Notes: a model not told the origin generated them from the sequence alone. Positions 1 through 9,955 are shown, counted from the first letter of the stretch. The stretch: DNA of 64,000 nt from DSWT01 sp035420085 (GCA_035420085.1 DAOLUH010000016.1:1-64000); one strand, 5' to 3'. Numbers and translations are program-made.

Positions 1-70
1 ACTGACAGTTTGCTCTACGCGCTGATTGATTGTAGCGCAAGCTGTTAGCTTGCTGCTGCACCGGAGGCTC

Positions 71-99
71 TGACTATCCGACTAACGACTATCAGACTA
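71..99. repeat. TAGTCGTTAGTCGGATAG-type dispersed repeat
   Basis: A short stretch just upstream of the first gene is built from the words GACTATC and CGACTAACGACTATC. The same words, in the opposite orientation, occur at about 59460-59505 and in part at 62107-62140. A small hairpin (GCAAGCT, 3-nt loop, AGCTTGC) lies just before it at 37-53. I see no gene in 1-114. The last bases before the first gene hold its ribosome binding site AAGGAG at 104-109. Confidence 0.55.
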
Positions 100-114
100 A
101 ATTAAGGAGAACCT

Positions 115-1581
115 ATGATAGACTTGACGATTCATCCAGAAGGACTTGAACACGCAATACAACGGGCGCGCGAACGCAACATCATCATCCCCACGTTCGC
201 GCAGCAGAAGAATCCGGCGCTGATTCCCGACCGCATCAAAGCGGAACTGGCGCACATCGGGCTGTGGGACATCACGCCGCGCAACCTGTTCCGCATCACG
301 TGGCACAACGAGCCGACGCCGCATGGCGGTGAGTTCGGCGGTGTAAATTATGTGGAACTGCCCTCGTCGTTGACGGGCGTACCGGCGCGCATCATCGCGC
401 TGGTGGGCAAATGGTTCCCCACGGGCGCACACAAGGTCGGCGCGGCATTCGGCTGCCTCGTTCCGCGCCTGGTCACGGGCCAGTTCGACCCGACGAAGCA
501 GAAGGCCGTCTGGCCCTCCACTGGCAACTACTGCCGGGGCGGTGCCTACGACTCCGCGCTGCTGGCCTGCGATTCGATCGCTATCTTGCCAGAAGGGATG
601 AGCCGCGAGCGTTTCGAGTGGTTGCAGAAAGTTTCGGGTGAGGTCATCGCCACACCCGGTTCGGAATCCAACGTGAAGGAAATTTTCGACAAGTGCCACG
701 AGCTGACCCGCGAGCGCGGCGACGACATCTTCATCTTCAACCAGTTCGAGGAGTTCGGCAACTATCTCTGGCACTACGAGATCACCGGTCACGCAATGGA
801 AGAAGTCCTCCAGCAGGTTTTGGGGCCACACGACCGTTATTTCGGCGTCACCTCCAACACCGGCTCCGGTGGGACGATTGCGTGCGGCGACTATCTCAAG
901 CAACGGTTCCCCACCAGCAAGATCGTCGCCAGCGAGGCGTTGCAATGCCCCACGCTGCTGCGCAACGGCTTCGGCGCGCACCGCATCGAGGGCATCGGCG
1001 ACAAGCACGTGCCGTGGATTCACAACGTCAAGAACACCGACGTCGTCACGGCGATTGACGACGCGGCGACCGTCGGCCTGCTGCGCCTGTTCAACGAACC
1101 GGCTGGCCACGCGTACCTGGTCAAGCAGGGCGTGCCGGAAGCGATGGTGGAGCACCTAGATTTGATGGGATACTCCGGCATCGCCAACGTCCTGGCGGCG
1201 ATCAAGACCGCAAAGTGGTACGAACTGGGCGAGAACGACGTGATCCTCACCGTCTGGACCGACTCGATGGAACTGTATCGCAGTCGCATCGAGGAATTGC
1301 GTGAGGCGGAAGGCGAGTACACCGAGACGGACGCCGCGGGCGACTATCACCGCTATCTGCTCGGCGAATCTACCGACAATATGGCCGAACTGACCTATCC
1401 CGATCGCAAGCGCGTCCACAACCTCAAGTACTTCACCTGGGTCGAGCAGCAGGGCAAGACCTACGATGAAATTCAGCGCCAGTGGTACCAAGACGATTAC
1501 TGGACGAGCTTCCAGACGCAAATTGAGGAGATGGACGCCTTGATCGAGGCGTTCAACGCGCGGGTGGGCCTGCTGAAGTAA
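115..1581 (+). CDS. fold-type II PLP-dependent enzyme (cysteine synthase/threonine synthase-like)
   Basis: A 488-residue cytosolic pyridoxal-phosphate enzyme of the tryptophan synthase beta/cysteine synthase fold. The likely Schiff-base lysine is K107 in TGAHKVGAAFG. The substrate-binding Asn loop is PSTGNYCRGG (134-143) and the phosphate-cradle glycine loop is NTGSGGT (248-254). The start ATG has AAGGAG upstream with good spacing. It is longer than classical cysteine synthases (about 310 aa) because of a C-terminal extension after residue 380. The reaction cannot be read from sequence; a lyase or beta-replacement reaction on an amino acid is the family expectation. It is followed by a perfect hairpin and is probably transcribed alone. 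Fold is secure, substrate unknown. Confidence 0.85.
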   Translation: MIDLTIHPEGLEHAIQRARERNIIIPTFAQQKNPALIPDRIKAELAHIGLWDITPRNLFRITWHNEPTPHGGEFGGVNYVELPSSLTGVPARIIALVGKWFPTGAHKVGAAFGCLVPRLVTGQFDPTKQKAVWPSTGNYCRGGAYDSALLACDSIAILPEGMSRERFEWLQKVSGEVIATPGSESNVKEIFDKCHELTRERGDDIFIFNQFEEFGNYLWHYEITGHAMEEVLQQVLGPHDRYFGVTSNTGSGGTIACGDYLKQRFPTSKIVASEALQCPTLLRNGFGAHRIEGIGDKHVPWIHNVKNTDVVTAIDDAATVGLLRLFNEPAGHAYLVKQGVPEAMVEHLDLMGYSGIANVLAAIKTAKWYELGENDVILTVWTDSMELYRSRIEELREAEGEYTETDAAGDYHRYLLGESTDNMAELTYPDRKRVHNLKYFTWVEQQGKTYDEIQRQWYQDDYWTSFQTQIEEMDALIEAFNARVGLLK

Positions 1582-1591
1582 AACGCATGTA

Positions 1592-1627
1592 CAGACCTGA
1601 CAGGTTTCAGAAAACCTGTCAGGTCTG
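1592..1627. repeat. perfect 16-bp inverted repeat (CAGACCTGACAGGTTT type)
   Basis: CAGACCTGACAGGTTT (1592-1607), loop CAGA, then the exact complement at 1612-1627. It lies 11 bases after the stop of the PLP enzyme and could act as a transcription terminator or 3-prime mRNA stabiliser, but no T-run follows it. It resembles the short palindromes found in most other gaps of this window. Confidence 0.7.
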
Positions 1628-1633
1628 GTATGG

Positions 1634-1661
1634 TTGCACGCCGTGCAAGAATGTGTATACT
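1634..1661 (+). promoter_or_regulatory. putative promoter with overlapping 15-bp palindrome
   Basis: TTGCAC (1634-1639), a 16-base spacer and TATACT (1656-1661) make a plausible sigma70-type promoter for the downstream glycosyltransferase. The -35 box is the left half of a perfect palindrome TTGCACG-C-CGTGCAA (1634-1648), a possible operator. The element GTATACTTAAATCA seen here recurs upstream of nadD at 21283-21296. Confidence 0.45.
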
Positions 1662-1671
1662 TAAATCAGTC

Positions 1672-1782
1672 AAGCGTCAAACGTCAAAACTACAGCTTGG
1701 CGTTTGACGCTTTCTGTTAGGCAAATCTTTGTTCGGGCCGGTCTCTGATCGCGCCTTGCTGGGGCCGGTCTCTGACCGCGCC
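1672..1782. repeat. inverted repeat plus 21-bp tandem direct repeat
   Basis: The leader region before the glycosyltransferase holds an inverted repeat AAGCGTCAAACG (1672-1683) / CGTTTGACGCTT (1701-1712). After it come two copies of a 21-bp word beginning GGGCCGGTCTCTGA (1735-1755 and 1762-1782) that differ at one base. No gene is seen here. All of it would be in the 5-prime untranslated region if the promoter at 1634-1661 is used. Confidence 0.65.
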
Positions 1783-1814
1783 CACGCAAACCATAATCGA
1801 TGCATGAGGTGTGT

Positions 1815-2804
1815 ATGAATCCACGATTTTCGGTTGTCGCGCCGGTCTACAACGAAGAACAACTCGTCGAGAAATTCTATCAGCGCGTCCGCGCCGTGAT
1901 GGAGGGCCTGGGCGAATCCTGGGAACTGGTGCTCATCAACGACGGCTGCCGCGACAAGTCGCCGGAGCTGATGGACGCGATCCACGCACAAGACCCGGAA
2001 CACGTCGTCGTCCTCCACTTCGCGCGGAACTTCGGCCATCAGATCGCCATCACCGCCGGGATGGATCACGCGCGTGGCGACGCCGTCGTCGTCATCGACT
2101 CCGACTTGCAGGACCCGCCGGAGGTCATCCCCGATTTGATTGCCAAATGGCGCGAAGGCTACGAGGTCGTCTACGCCGTGCGCGCCGAGCGCGAAGGCGA
2201 AACGTGGTTCAAGCTGTTCACCGCGCGGTTGTTCTACCGCATCATCCAGGCGCTCACGGACGTCGTCATCCCGATGGAAGCGGGGGACTTCCGGCTGCTG
2301 GATCGCAACGCGCTGGAAGCCCTCAAGCGGATGCGCGAGCGGCACCGCTTCGTGCGGGCGATGGTCTCGTGGATCGGGTTCCGGCAAATCGGCGTGCCGT
2401 ACAAGCGTCTCGCCCGCACCGCCGGTGAGACAAAATACCCGTTCAAAAAGATGTTCCACCTGGCCCTGGACGCGATCACTGGCTTCTCGATCTTCCCGCT
2501 CAAACTGGCGCAGTGGTTCGGCGTGGCCGCCGTGGGATTGGGCATTCTGCTGGCGCTCGTCCTGTTCATCATCCGGCTTGGCGGCGCTGCGCCGTTGGCC
2601 GGACAAGGACTCACCGCCAGCCTCGTCCTCTTTATGGGCGGCGTGCAACTCCTCGGCATCGGCATCCTGGGCGAGTACATTGGCCGCATCTACGACGAAG
2701 TCCGCGACCGACCGCTGTACATCGTGCGGGAGATCAAAAGACAAGAATCAGCGAATCAAGAATCAGCGAATCGAAGAGTCAGCGAATCAAGAATCAGCGA
2801 ATAA
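1815..2804 (+). CDS. family 2 glycosyltransferase, DPM1/GtrB type
   Basis: A 329-residue membrane-anchored GT2 enzyme that probably transfers a sugar from a nucleotide sugar to a polyprenyl phosphate, making a lipid-linked donor for envelope glycans. The GT-A domain starts with VVAPVYNEE and has the metal-binding motif VVIDSDLQDPPE near residue 95. Two C-terminal membrane spans (about 235-260 and 272-295) are typical of the GtrB/ArnC-like group. I chose the ATG at 1815 because GAGGTG lies five bases upstream; an in-frame ATG at 1800 lacks a ribosome site. The last 20 residues are low complexity (QESANQESANRRVSESRISE) because the gene runs into a tandem repeat that also supplies its stop codon. 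Confidence 0.85.
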   Translation: MNPRFSVVAPVYNEEQLVEKFYQRVRAVMEGLGESWELVLINDGCRDKSPELMDAIHAQDPEHVVVLHFARNFGHQIAITAGMDHARGDAVVVIDSDLQDPPEVIPDLIAKWREGYEVVYAVRAEREGETWFKLFTARLFYRIIQALTDVVIPMEAGDFRLLDRNALEALKRMRERHRFVRAMVSWIGFRQIGVPYKRLARTAGETKYPFKKMFHLALDAITGFSIFPLKLAQWFGVAAVGLGILLALVLFIIRLGGAAPLAGQGLTASLVLFMGGVQLLGIGILGEYIGRIYDEVRDRPLYIVREIKRQESANQESANRRVSESRISE

Positions 2805-2880
2805 CTCACCATTCGCCCATTCGCTCATTCGCCTATTCGCCCATTCGCTCATTCGCTGATTCTTTCATTCGCCATTTGCC
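2745..2880. repeat. GAATCAGC/ATTCGCTC tandem repeats forming a large inverted structure
   Basis: Four degenerate copies of AGCGAATCAAGAATC (2745-2804) encode the tail of the glycosyltransferase. They are followed by the complementary words CATTCGCTC, CATTCGCC and CGCTGATTC (2811-2880). Together they can form a long imperfect stem-loop between two genes. Similar GCGAATGA words occur at 21938-21974 after nadD. Spacing and unit length are too irregular for a CRISPR array. Confidence 0.75.
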
Positions 2881-2908
2881 ATTTGCCATTTAGAATTTGA
2901 GGTTGCCT

Positions 2909-4357
2909 ATGGCTCTCTGGGACGTTTATTACACCATAACCAATCTGGATGACGCTATCCGGCTACTGCGCGAGCACAAGGAACGCGCGCGAATTATGGC
3001 GGGCGGCACCGACCTGATTGTGGAGCTGCAAAACAAGGCGCGCACGCCAGCGGCGCTCATTGACGTGACGCGCGTGGGGGGCCTGGACGACATCCGCCTG
3101 GGACACGATGGACTGATTCACATTGGTCCAACAGCGACGCACACACAGGCCGCGGCCTCACCATTAATCCAGGAACACGCCTTGCCCCTGGCGCAGGCAT
3201 GTTGGGGTGTGGGCGCGCCTGCGCTCCGCAATCGCGGCACCATCATCGGAAATTTGGTCACCGCATCTCCAGCCAACGATACGATCACGGCGCTCCGGGT
3301 CTTGCGCGCCAGCCTGATCCTGCGCAGCGAACGCGGACAGCGGATCGTGCCGCTGGCCGATTTCTACACTGGCGTCCGCCGCACGGTGATGGAGTCAGAT
3401 GAGATGGTTGTTGACCTGACATTCGCGCCGTTGAATGAAAACCAGCGCGGCGTCTACCTCAAATTGGGATTGCGCCGTGTGCTGGCGATTGCCGTGACGA
3501 ACGTCGCCATCGTGCTGACGCTGGACGGGAGCAAGAACGTCACCGGGGCGCGCATCGCTTTGGGCAGCGTCGCGCCGACGATCATCCGCGCGTCAGAAGC
3601 CGAGGCTGTGTTGAAAGGCGCACCGCTCTCGACTGAACGCATCGCGGAAGCGGCGAAACGCGCCGCTCAGGCTGCCCGCCCCATTGACGATGTGCGCGGG
3701 TCGGCGTGGTTCCGCTCCGAGGAAGTCAGCGCGCTCGTTCAACGCGGTCTGGAAGCCATTCAGGCGGACGAAACACGCCTGGGTTTGCCAGAGCCTGATG
3801 CAATGGTTCGTCTGTGGGGCAAGGCCAAACGACCGCCCAAGCTGTGCGGCCCGACCATCGCCCACCGTACCCGCGGCGATGAACCAATTCAGTGCGTCGT
3901 CAACGGTGAGAATGTCTCGGTGCACGGCGCGAATGGCAAGACCTTGTTGCGGATGCTGCGCGAAGACCTGGGGTTGACCGGCGCAAAGCCCGGCTGCGAA
4001 GAGGGGGAATGTGGCGCGTGTACGGTCTGGCTTGACGGGATCGCCGCCCTTGCCTGCCTCACCCCCGCCCCACGCGCCCACGGCGCGCGTATCACCACCA
4101 TCGAAGGGTTGAGCAAAGGTGGGCAGTTACATCCCGTGCAGGAAGCGTTCATCAAGGAGGATGCTGTCCAATGCGGCTATTGCACGCCTGGCTTTGTGAT
4201 GAGCGCCGCCAAGTTGTTGGAAGAAATCCCGCATCCCACCCGCGAGCAGATCAAGACCGCGTTGAGCGGCAATCTCTGCCGCTGCACTGGCTATTACAAG
4301 ATCATCCGCGCTGTGGAAGCGGCGACGGTTTCTATGACAAAAGGAACTGAAAAATGA
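2909..4357 (+). CDS. xanthine dehydrogenase-family fused FAD/2Fe-2S subunit
   Basis: A 482-residue fusion of the medium (FAD) and small (2Fe-2S) subunits of the molybdenum hydroxylase family, which carries electrons from the Mo site. Residues 1-285 are the FAD-binding CoxM-like part (AGGTDL at 31-36, RNRGTIIGNL at 107-116). Residues 325-475 are the ferredoxin-like part, with cluster ligands C363, C368, C371, C383 and C422, C425, C457, C459 (the CRC at 457-459). In most bacteria these are separate genes, and in eukaryotic XDH the order is reversed (Fe-S first). The ATG at 2909 is preferred because GAGG precedes it; an upstream TTG at 2897 has no such site. It overlaps the next gene by ATGA, so they are translationally coupled. 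The Mo subunit lies 3.4 kb downstream. Confidence 0.9.
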   Translation: MALWDVYYTITNLDDAIRLLREHKERARIMAGGTDLIVELQNKARTPAALIDVTRVGGLDDIRLGHDGLIHIGPTATHTQAAASPLIQEHALPLAQACWGVGAPALRNRGTIIGNLVTASPANDTITALRVLRASLILRSERGQRIVPLADFYTGVRRTVMESDEMVVDLTFAPLNENQRGVYLKLGLRRVLAIAVTNVAIVLTLDGSKNVTGARIALGSVAPTIIRASEAEAVLKGAPLSTERIAEAAKRAAQAARPIDDVRGSAWFRSEEVSALVQRGLEAIQADETRLGLPEPDAMVRLWGKAKRPPKLCGPTIAHRTRGDEPIQCVVNGENVSVHGANGKTLLRMLREDLGLTGAKPGCEEGECGACTVWLDGIAALACLTPAPRAHGARITTIEGLSKGGQLHPVQEAFIKEDAVQCGYCTPGFVMSAAKLLEEIPHPTREQIKTALSGNLCRCTGYYKIIRAVEAATVSMTKGTEK

Positions 4358-4947
4358 CGACCGCAATTGCTGTCCCGCAAACGCGCCAGCGCGTCAGCGC
4401 GCGCCCTGTTCCGCGCGTCACCGCGCAAGTCTTCGCTCAGATGCGCTATCCAGAACAACGCACTGAGCTTATCAAAGGAGAAGTCGCCGTTATGTCCCCA
4501 GCCAGCGTCGAACATGGAAAAATCACAATGCGCATTGGCGCGCGTCTGGAGGCGTATGCCAGTCGCGTTGGCGTTGGGCAGGTTTACGCTGCCGAAACCG
4601 GCTTTATCATTGGACGTAATCCTGATACGGTGCGCGCGCCGGATGTCGCCTTTGTGCGTCAAGAACGGGTGGCAGATATGGAGGATACAACCGGCTTCGG
4701 ACGGTTTGCGCCCGATTTGGCCGTCGAGGTGGTCTCGCCCAACGACTCAGCCGCTTACCTGCGGCGCAAAGTATCCGACTGGTTGCAAGCTGGCGCGCAG
4801 CAGGTGTGGGTTATTTATCCTGATACTGCGACCGTCGAGGTGCATTTGCCCAATCGGCGCGCTTACACGCTGACCGGTGAGGATACATTGGAGGGCGGCG
4901 AATTATTGCCGGGGTTCACCTGCCCGGTCGCCGAGATTTTTGCATAG
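4354..4947 (+). CDS. Uma2 family (DUF820) PD-(D/E)XK nuclease-like protein
   Basis: A 197-residue protein of the Uma2 family, which has a restriction-endonuclease fold and is abundant in cyanobacteria and Chloroflexi. Family landmarks are RTELIKGEV (36-44), APDVAFV (95-101), the DLAVEVVSPN strand (121-130) and K139, which together supply the usual acidic and lysine catalytic positions. Its biological role is not established; members are often treated as orphan nucleases. It overlaps the stop of the fused dehydrogenase gene by four bases and is only 3 bases from the next gene, so it is inside the dehydrogenase transcription unit although it has no obvious part in that reaction. Confidence 0.85.
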   Translation: MTTAIAVPQTRQRVSARPVPRVTAQVFAQMRYPEQRTELIKGEVAVMSPASVEHGKITMRIGARLEAYASRVGVGQVYAAETGFIIGRNPDTVRAPDVAFVRQERVADMEDTTGFGRFAPDLAVEVVSPNDSAAYLRRKVSDWLQAGAQQVWVIYPDTATVEVHLPNRRAYTLTGEDTLEGGELLPGFTCPVAEIFA

Positions 4948-4950
4948 CTT

Positions 4951-6666
<1,716 letters not shown>

Positions 6667-6695
6667 GGATTGGTAATTGGCGACTAGTTGGCAAA

Positions 6696-6815
6696 TTTTA
6701 TGCGCATTATGAGGCCACAGAATTAGGAGATACTGCCGAGTATATACAGTGGGCTTCATTCTACGATATGCACGTTGAGGTTTGGCGGATGTTTATAAGA
6801 CTGGCGGAGGAATAG
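6696..6815 (+). pseudogene. C-terminal fragment of a paralogue of the 107-aa gene at 7031
   Basis: Reading from 6696 gives FYAHYEATELGDTAEYIQ followed by a WASFYDM motif and a stop at 6813-6815. This closely matches residues 62-90 of the protein encoded at 7031-7354 (FYQRYEAGELGDSAEFME, WASFYDM). The N-terminal half is absent and there is no start codon or ribosome site, so it is the remnant of a duplicated gene. It abuts the nucleotidyltransferase remnant at 6820. Confidence 0.75.
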
Positions 6816-6819
6816 TAAA

Positions 6820-7034
6820 ATGACAGAAACACCAAATAGCGCAACAGAAAATGTAATCGCCGCGATGACCGAGCGGATTGTGCAACAATTCGATCCCTTG
6901 CGCATTATTCTGTCCGGCTCGCAAGCGCGCGGCTACGACGCTGGTTGCAATATGCTTGGGAGTGCATTTACACTGATTTATCCCGTACAAAACATCACAT
7001 AGCCGCTGAAATTGTGCCAGAAGGAGTATTATGA
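6820..7034 (+). pseudogene. MNT-type minimal nucleotidyltransferase, decayed by internal deletion
   Basis: The ATG at 6820 follows GGAGG and opens a reading frame with FDPLRIILSGSQARG, the start of the Pol-beta-like nucleotidyltransferase domain (GSxARG motif). The conserved aspartates that should follow are missing and the frame stops at 7002. In another frame, bases from about 6980 to the TGA at 7032-7034 read RTKHHIAAEIVPEGVL, which looks like the usual C-terminus of these proteins. A deletion of the middle and a frame change explains this. The old stop overlaps the next ATG as ATGA, so the gene was once coupled to the 107-aa gene. Confidence 0.65.
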
Positions 7035-7354
7035 ACGTTCAAGCAGCTACTTTAGGCAAATTACACATTCTGGAAACCCTATACCGGCGTGGATACCAAA
7101 GCCAGGTGATTGAACGCGCCGTAGACAAGCTCATCACCATTGAGCAGGAACGCACACAGCGGGAGTTGACAGATTTGGATGCGCGCTTACGCGCATTTGA
7201 AACGAGTTTTCGCCTCCCCTCAGATGAATTCTATCAGCGGTACGAGGCCGGAGAGTTGGGAGATTCGGCTGAGTTTATGGAATGGGCTTCATTCTATGAT
7301 ATGTATGCCGCGGCGCGTCAACGATTACAATGGCTGATGGGGAAAAATGAGTAA
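7031..7354 (+). CDS. small helical protein, candidate antitoxin
   Basis: A 107-residue protein with a good ribosome site (AAGGAG, four bases before ATG). Residues 25-55 are rich in E, R, Q and L in coiled-coil style (IEQERTQRELTDLDARL), and the C-terminus carries WASFYDMYAAARQRLQWLM. There is no recognisable catalytic motif. It ends one base into the next gene (TAATG), so the two are translated as a pair. The partner resembles TumE-type toxins, which makes this the likely antitoxin. A truncated paralogue lies at 6696-6815. Function by association only. Confidence 0.6.
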   Translation: MNVQAATLGKLHILETLYRRGYQSQVIERAVDKLITIEQERTQRELTDLDARLRAFETSFRLPSDEFYQRYEAGELGDSAEFMEWASFYDMYAAARQRLQWLMGKNE

Positions 7355-7743
7355 TGGATGCCCAAACGCATCTGGCAGAGATCTATGCTCGGCTTTCTAT
7401 CAGCCCGATTGTAGCGTCTTTCGTTGTGCTGGAAAGCCGTGACGCGCGCGATTATGGTTATTTCCGGGCGCGCCTTACGTTAATCAATCACGATCACCTG
7501 GAATTGGCGGAATACTTTGTGGTAACGAATGAACAAATCCAGGTGATACGGTATCGTTATCAATGGATGGATGCAATGTTCGTGTTGAAGAAACGATGGG
7601 ATAACGCAAAACATCACCCTGGTATCCTTAACTTTCCACACCACATCCATATTGGAACTGAGGGTCATGTTATCTCAGGTGACCTTCTGCATGTGGTGGA
7701 ATTGTTAACTGTCCTGGAGCAGGAGCTTACCCATGAAATATAA
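7354..7743 (+). CDS. TumE-like (DUF6516) toxin of a toxin-antitoxin pair
   Basis: A 129-residue protein that looks like the DUF6516/TumE toxin family: an N-terminal alpha-beta segment with FRARLTLINHDHLELAEYF, then YRYQW-MDA and the His-rich stretch HHPGILNFPHHIHIG (about 88-102), which is the family hallmark. The target of such toxins is not defined here. The start ATG overlaps the stop of the upstream 107-aa gene by one base, and its own 3-prime end overlaps the start of the molybdenum subunit gene by 11 bases. The toxin stop and the dehydrogenase start are therefore tied together. Assigned from memory of the family pattern, moderately sure. Confidence 0.6.
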   Translation: MDAQTHLAEIYARLSISPIVASFVVLESRDARDYGYFRARLTLINHDHLELAEYFVVTNEQIQVIRYRYQWMDAMFVLKKRWDNAKHHPGILNFPHHIHIGTEGHVISGDLLHVVELLTVLEQELTHEI

Positions 7744-9955
7744 CATTGTCGGTCAATCCATCCCCCGTATTGACGCCCGCGCAAAAGTGACTGGCGAAGC
7801 GCCCTATCCCGGCGACTTTGTGATGGACGGGATGCTGCACATGAAGCTGTTGTTTGCCGGGCGACCGCACGCGCGCATACTACGCATTGATACGAAGACG
7901 GCGGAGGCGCTCCCTGGTGTCGTTGCCGTCTTCACCGCGAAGGATGTGCCGGTCAACGAGTACGGCTTGCAATACCCCGATCAGCCGGTGCTCTGCGGCC
8001 CCGGCAGCGACAAACCCGGCGCGGATGTTGTCCGTTTCGTCGGCGATCAGGTAGCGGCGGTGGTGGCCCAGACGGAGGAAATTGCGGCCCGTGCGGTTGA
8101 GTTGCTTGCCGTGGAATACGAAGACCTGCCCGTCATCAGTGATCCGCGCGCTGCGCTCAAGCCGGATGCGCCGCGCCTGCACCCGCCCTATCCCGGCATC
8201 GCCATCCACCCGGAACTGGTCTTCGATGGCAACATTGCCTCACGACACCGTATCAACCACGGCGATGTGGACGCGGCGCTGGAACAGGCCGCTGTCGTCA
8301 TCGAAGCGGAGTACGAAATCCCCGGCCAGGAGCACGCCTATTTGCAGCCCGAAGCGGGACTGGCTTACATTGACGAGGAGGATCGCGTCACCGTGGTCGT
8401 CGCCGGGCAGTGGGCGCATGAAGACCGCGCGCAGATTGCCCACGCGCTGGCGCTGCCCGAGGAGCGCGTGCGCGTGATTTATCCGGCCATCGGCGGCGCG
8501 TTTGGCGGGCGCGAGGACATGTCGGTGCAGATTGTGCTGGCGCTGGCGGCGTTGGCCTTGCACCAGCCGGTCAAGATCGTGTGGAGCCGCCGCGAGTCCA
8601 TTCTCGGCCATCACAAGCGCCACCGCGCCTTTGCCCGCGCGCGCTGGGCCGCCGCTGAGGATGGGACGCTGCTCGCGGCGGAGACGGAAGTGATCGCCGA
8701 CGCCGGGGCCTACGTCTACACGACGAACAAGGTGATGGGCAACTTGCTGTTGACCGTCAATGGCCCGTACCGCATTCCCAACGTCAAAACCGAAGTGCTC
8801 GGCGTCTACACGAACAACATCCCCGGCGGCGCGTTCCGGGGCTTCGGCGCGCCGCAAGGCAATTTCATCGCCGAATCGCAGATGAACAAGCTGGCTGAGG
8901 CGCTGCGCATAGACCCGGTGGAGTTGCGCCTGCGGAACCTGGTTCGCAGCGGAGAGCCAATGCCCTGGGGCAGACCCCTCCCCGATGACGCGCGGGGATT
9001 GGAGCAGGCGCTTATCGCTGTCGCCGAGACATTGGGATGGGAACGCACGCCCGGCGGCTGGCAAGCTCCCACAACTGAACCAGGACACGGCATCGGCATT
9101 GCGCTGGGATTCAAGAACATTGGCTATTCGTTCGGCTACCAGGAAAACGCCTGGGCGGGCGTGGAACTGCGCGGCGACGCTGAAATCGAAGAGGCCATTG
9201 TGTACGCCGCCAGTTCCGACGTGGGCCAGGGCACGCGCACCGTCATCTGCCAGATGGCGGCGGAAGCGCTGGCGCTGCCTTTCGAGAAGGTGCGTCTGGA
9301 AGCGGCGGACACCGCGATCACCGGCAGCGCGGGATCGTGCTCGGCCTCGCGGATGACGTTTATGATCGGCAACGCCGTGCACGGCGCAGCAGCGGCGGCG
9401 CTGGAAAAGTGGCGCGCCGAGGAGCGCCCGGCCAAAGCAGAGTACACTTATCTCGCGCCCAAAACCACCCAGATCGACGCGCAGACCGGCTCCGGCGACC
9501 CCAACTTCGCTTACGGCTATGTCGCCATCGCCGCCGAAGTCGCCGTGGATGCGCTGACCGGCGAGTACACCTATCCGATGATTGCTTGCGCGAACGATGT
9601 TGGTCAAGCCATCAACCCGCGCCTGTTGGAGGGGCAGATCGAGGGCGGCGTGGTTCAGGCGTTGGGTTGGTCTACCACCGAGCATTTCATCGAGCGCGAT
9701 GGCTATCCGCTAACCAGCACACTCAGCACGTACCTGATCCCCACCATCGAAGACATCCCACAGCGTCTTGTCCCGCTCATCATTGAGAACGCAGCGCCGC
9801 ACGGTCCGTGGGGCGCGCGTGGTATGGCGGAGATGCCCTTCATCGCTGTCGCCGCCGCCATCCACCACGCGCTGCGCAACGCGACGGGCGTGTGGTACAA
9901 TCGCTTCCCGTTCACCGTGGAGCGCGTGTTGCGGGGGGTGAGAGGGAGTGAGTGA
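7733..9955 (+). CDS. xanthine dehydrogenase-family molybdenum-binding subunit
   Basis: A 740-residue catalytic large subunit of the xanthine dehydrogenase/aldehyde oxidase family, binding the molybdopterin cofactor and hydroxylating an aromatic heterocycle or aldehyde. Seen motifs are GGAFGGRED near 256, GGAFRGFGAPQ near 365, SSDVGQGTRT near 495 and the C-terminal GARGMAEMP with the expected base-catalyst Glu at E700 (family pattern with GE). AGGAG lies about 8 bases before the ATG, inside the end of the upstream toxin gene. It completes the fused FAD/Fe-S subunit at 2909-4357. No cofactor maturation genes are seen nearby. Substrate is not determinable; a purine is plausible given the phosphorylase-like neighbour. 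It lacks an N-terminal Fe-S domain, as usual for bacterial L chains. Confidence 0.9.
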   Translation: MKYNIVGQSIPRIDARAKVTGEAPYPGDFVMDGMLHMKLLFAGRPHARILRIDTKTAEALPGVVAVFTAKDVPVNEYGLQYPDQPVLCGPGSDKPGADVVRFVGDQVAAVVAQTEEIAARAVELLAVEYEDLPVISDPRAALKPDAPRLHPPYPGIAIHPELVFDGNIASRHRINHGDVDAALEQAAVVIEAEYEIPGQEHAYLQPEAGLAYIDEEDRVTVVVAGQWAHEDRAQIAHALALPEERVRVIYPAIGGAFGGREDMSVQIVLALAALALHQPVKIVWSRRESILGHHKRHRAFARARWAAAEDGTLLAAETEVIADAGAYVYTTNKVMGNLLLTVNGPYRIPNVKTEVLGVYTNNIPGGAFRGFGAPQGNFIAESQMNKLAEALRIDPVELRLRNLVRSGEPMPWGRPLPDDARGLEQALIAVAETLGWERTPGGWQAPTTEPGHGIGIALGFKNIGYSFGYQENAWAGVELRGDAEIEEAIVYAASSDVGQGTRTVICQMAAEALALPFEKVRLEAADTAITGSAGSCSASRMTFMIGNAVHGAAAAALEKWRAEERPAKAEYTYLAPKTTQIDAQTGSGDPNFAYGYVAIAAEVAVDALTGEYTYPMIACANDVGQAINPRLLEGQIEGGVVQALGWSTTEHFIERDGYPLTSTLSTYLIPTIEDIPQRLVPLIIENAAPHGPWGARGMAEMPFIAVAAAIHHALRNATGVWYNRFPFTVERVLRGVRGSE

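Noticed and set aside
2745..2880. CRISPR array
   Set aside because: Unit length and spacing vary, units are short, and the arms are complementary to each other; no cas gene is present.
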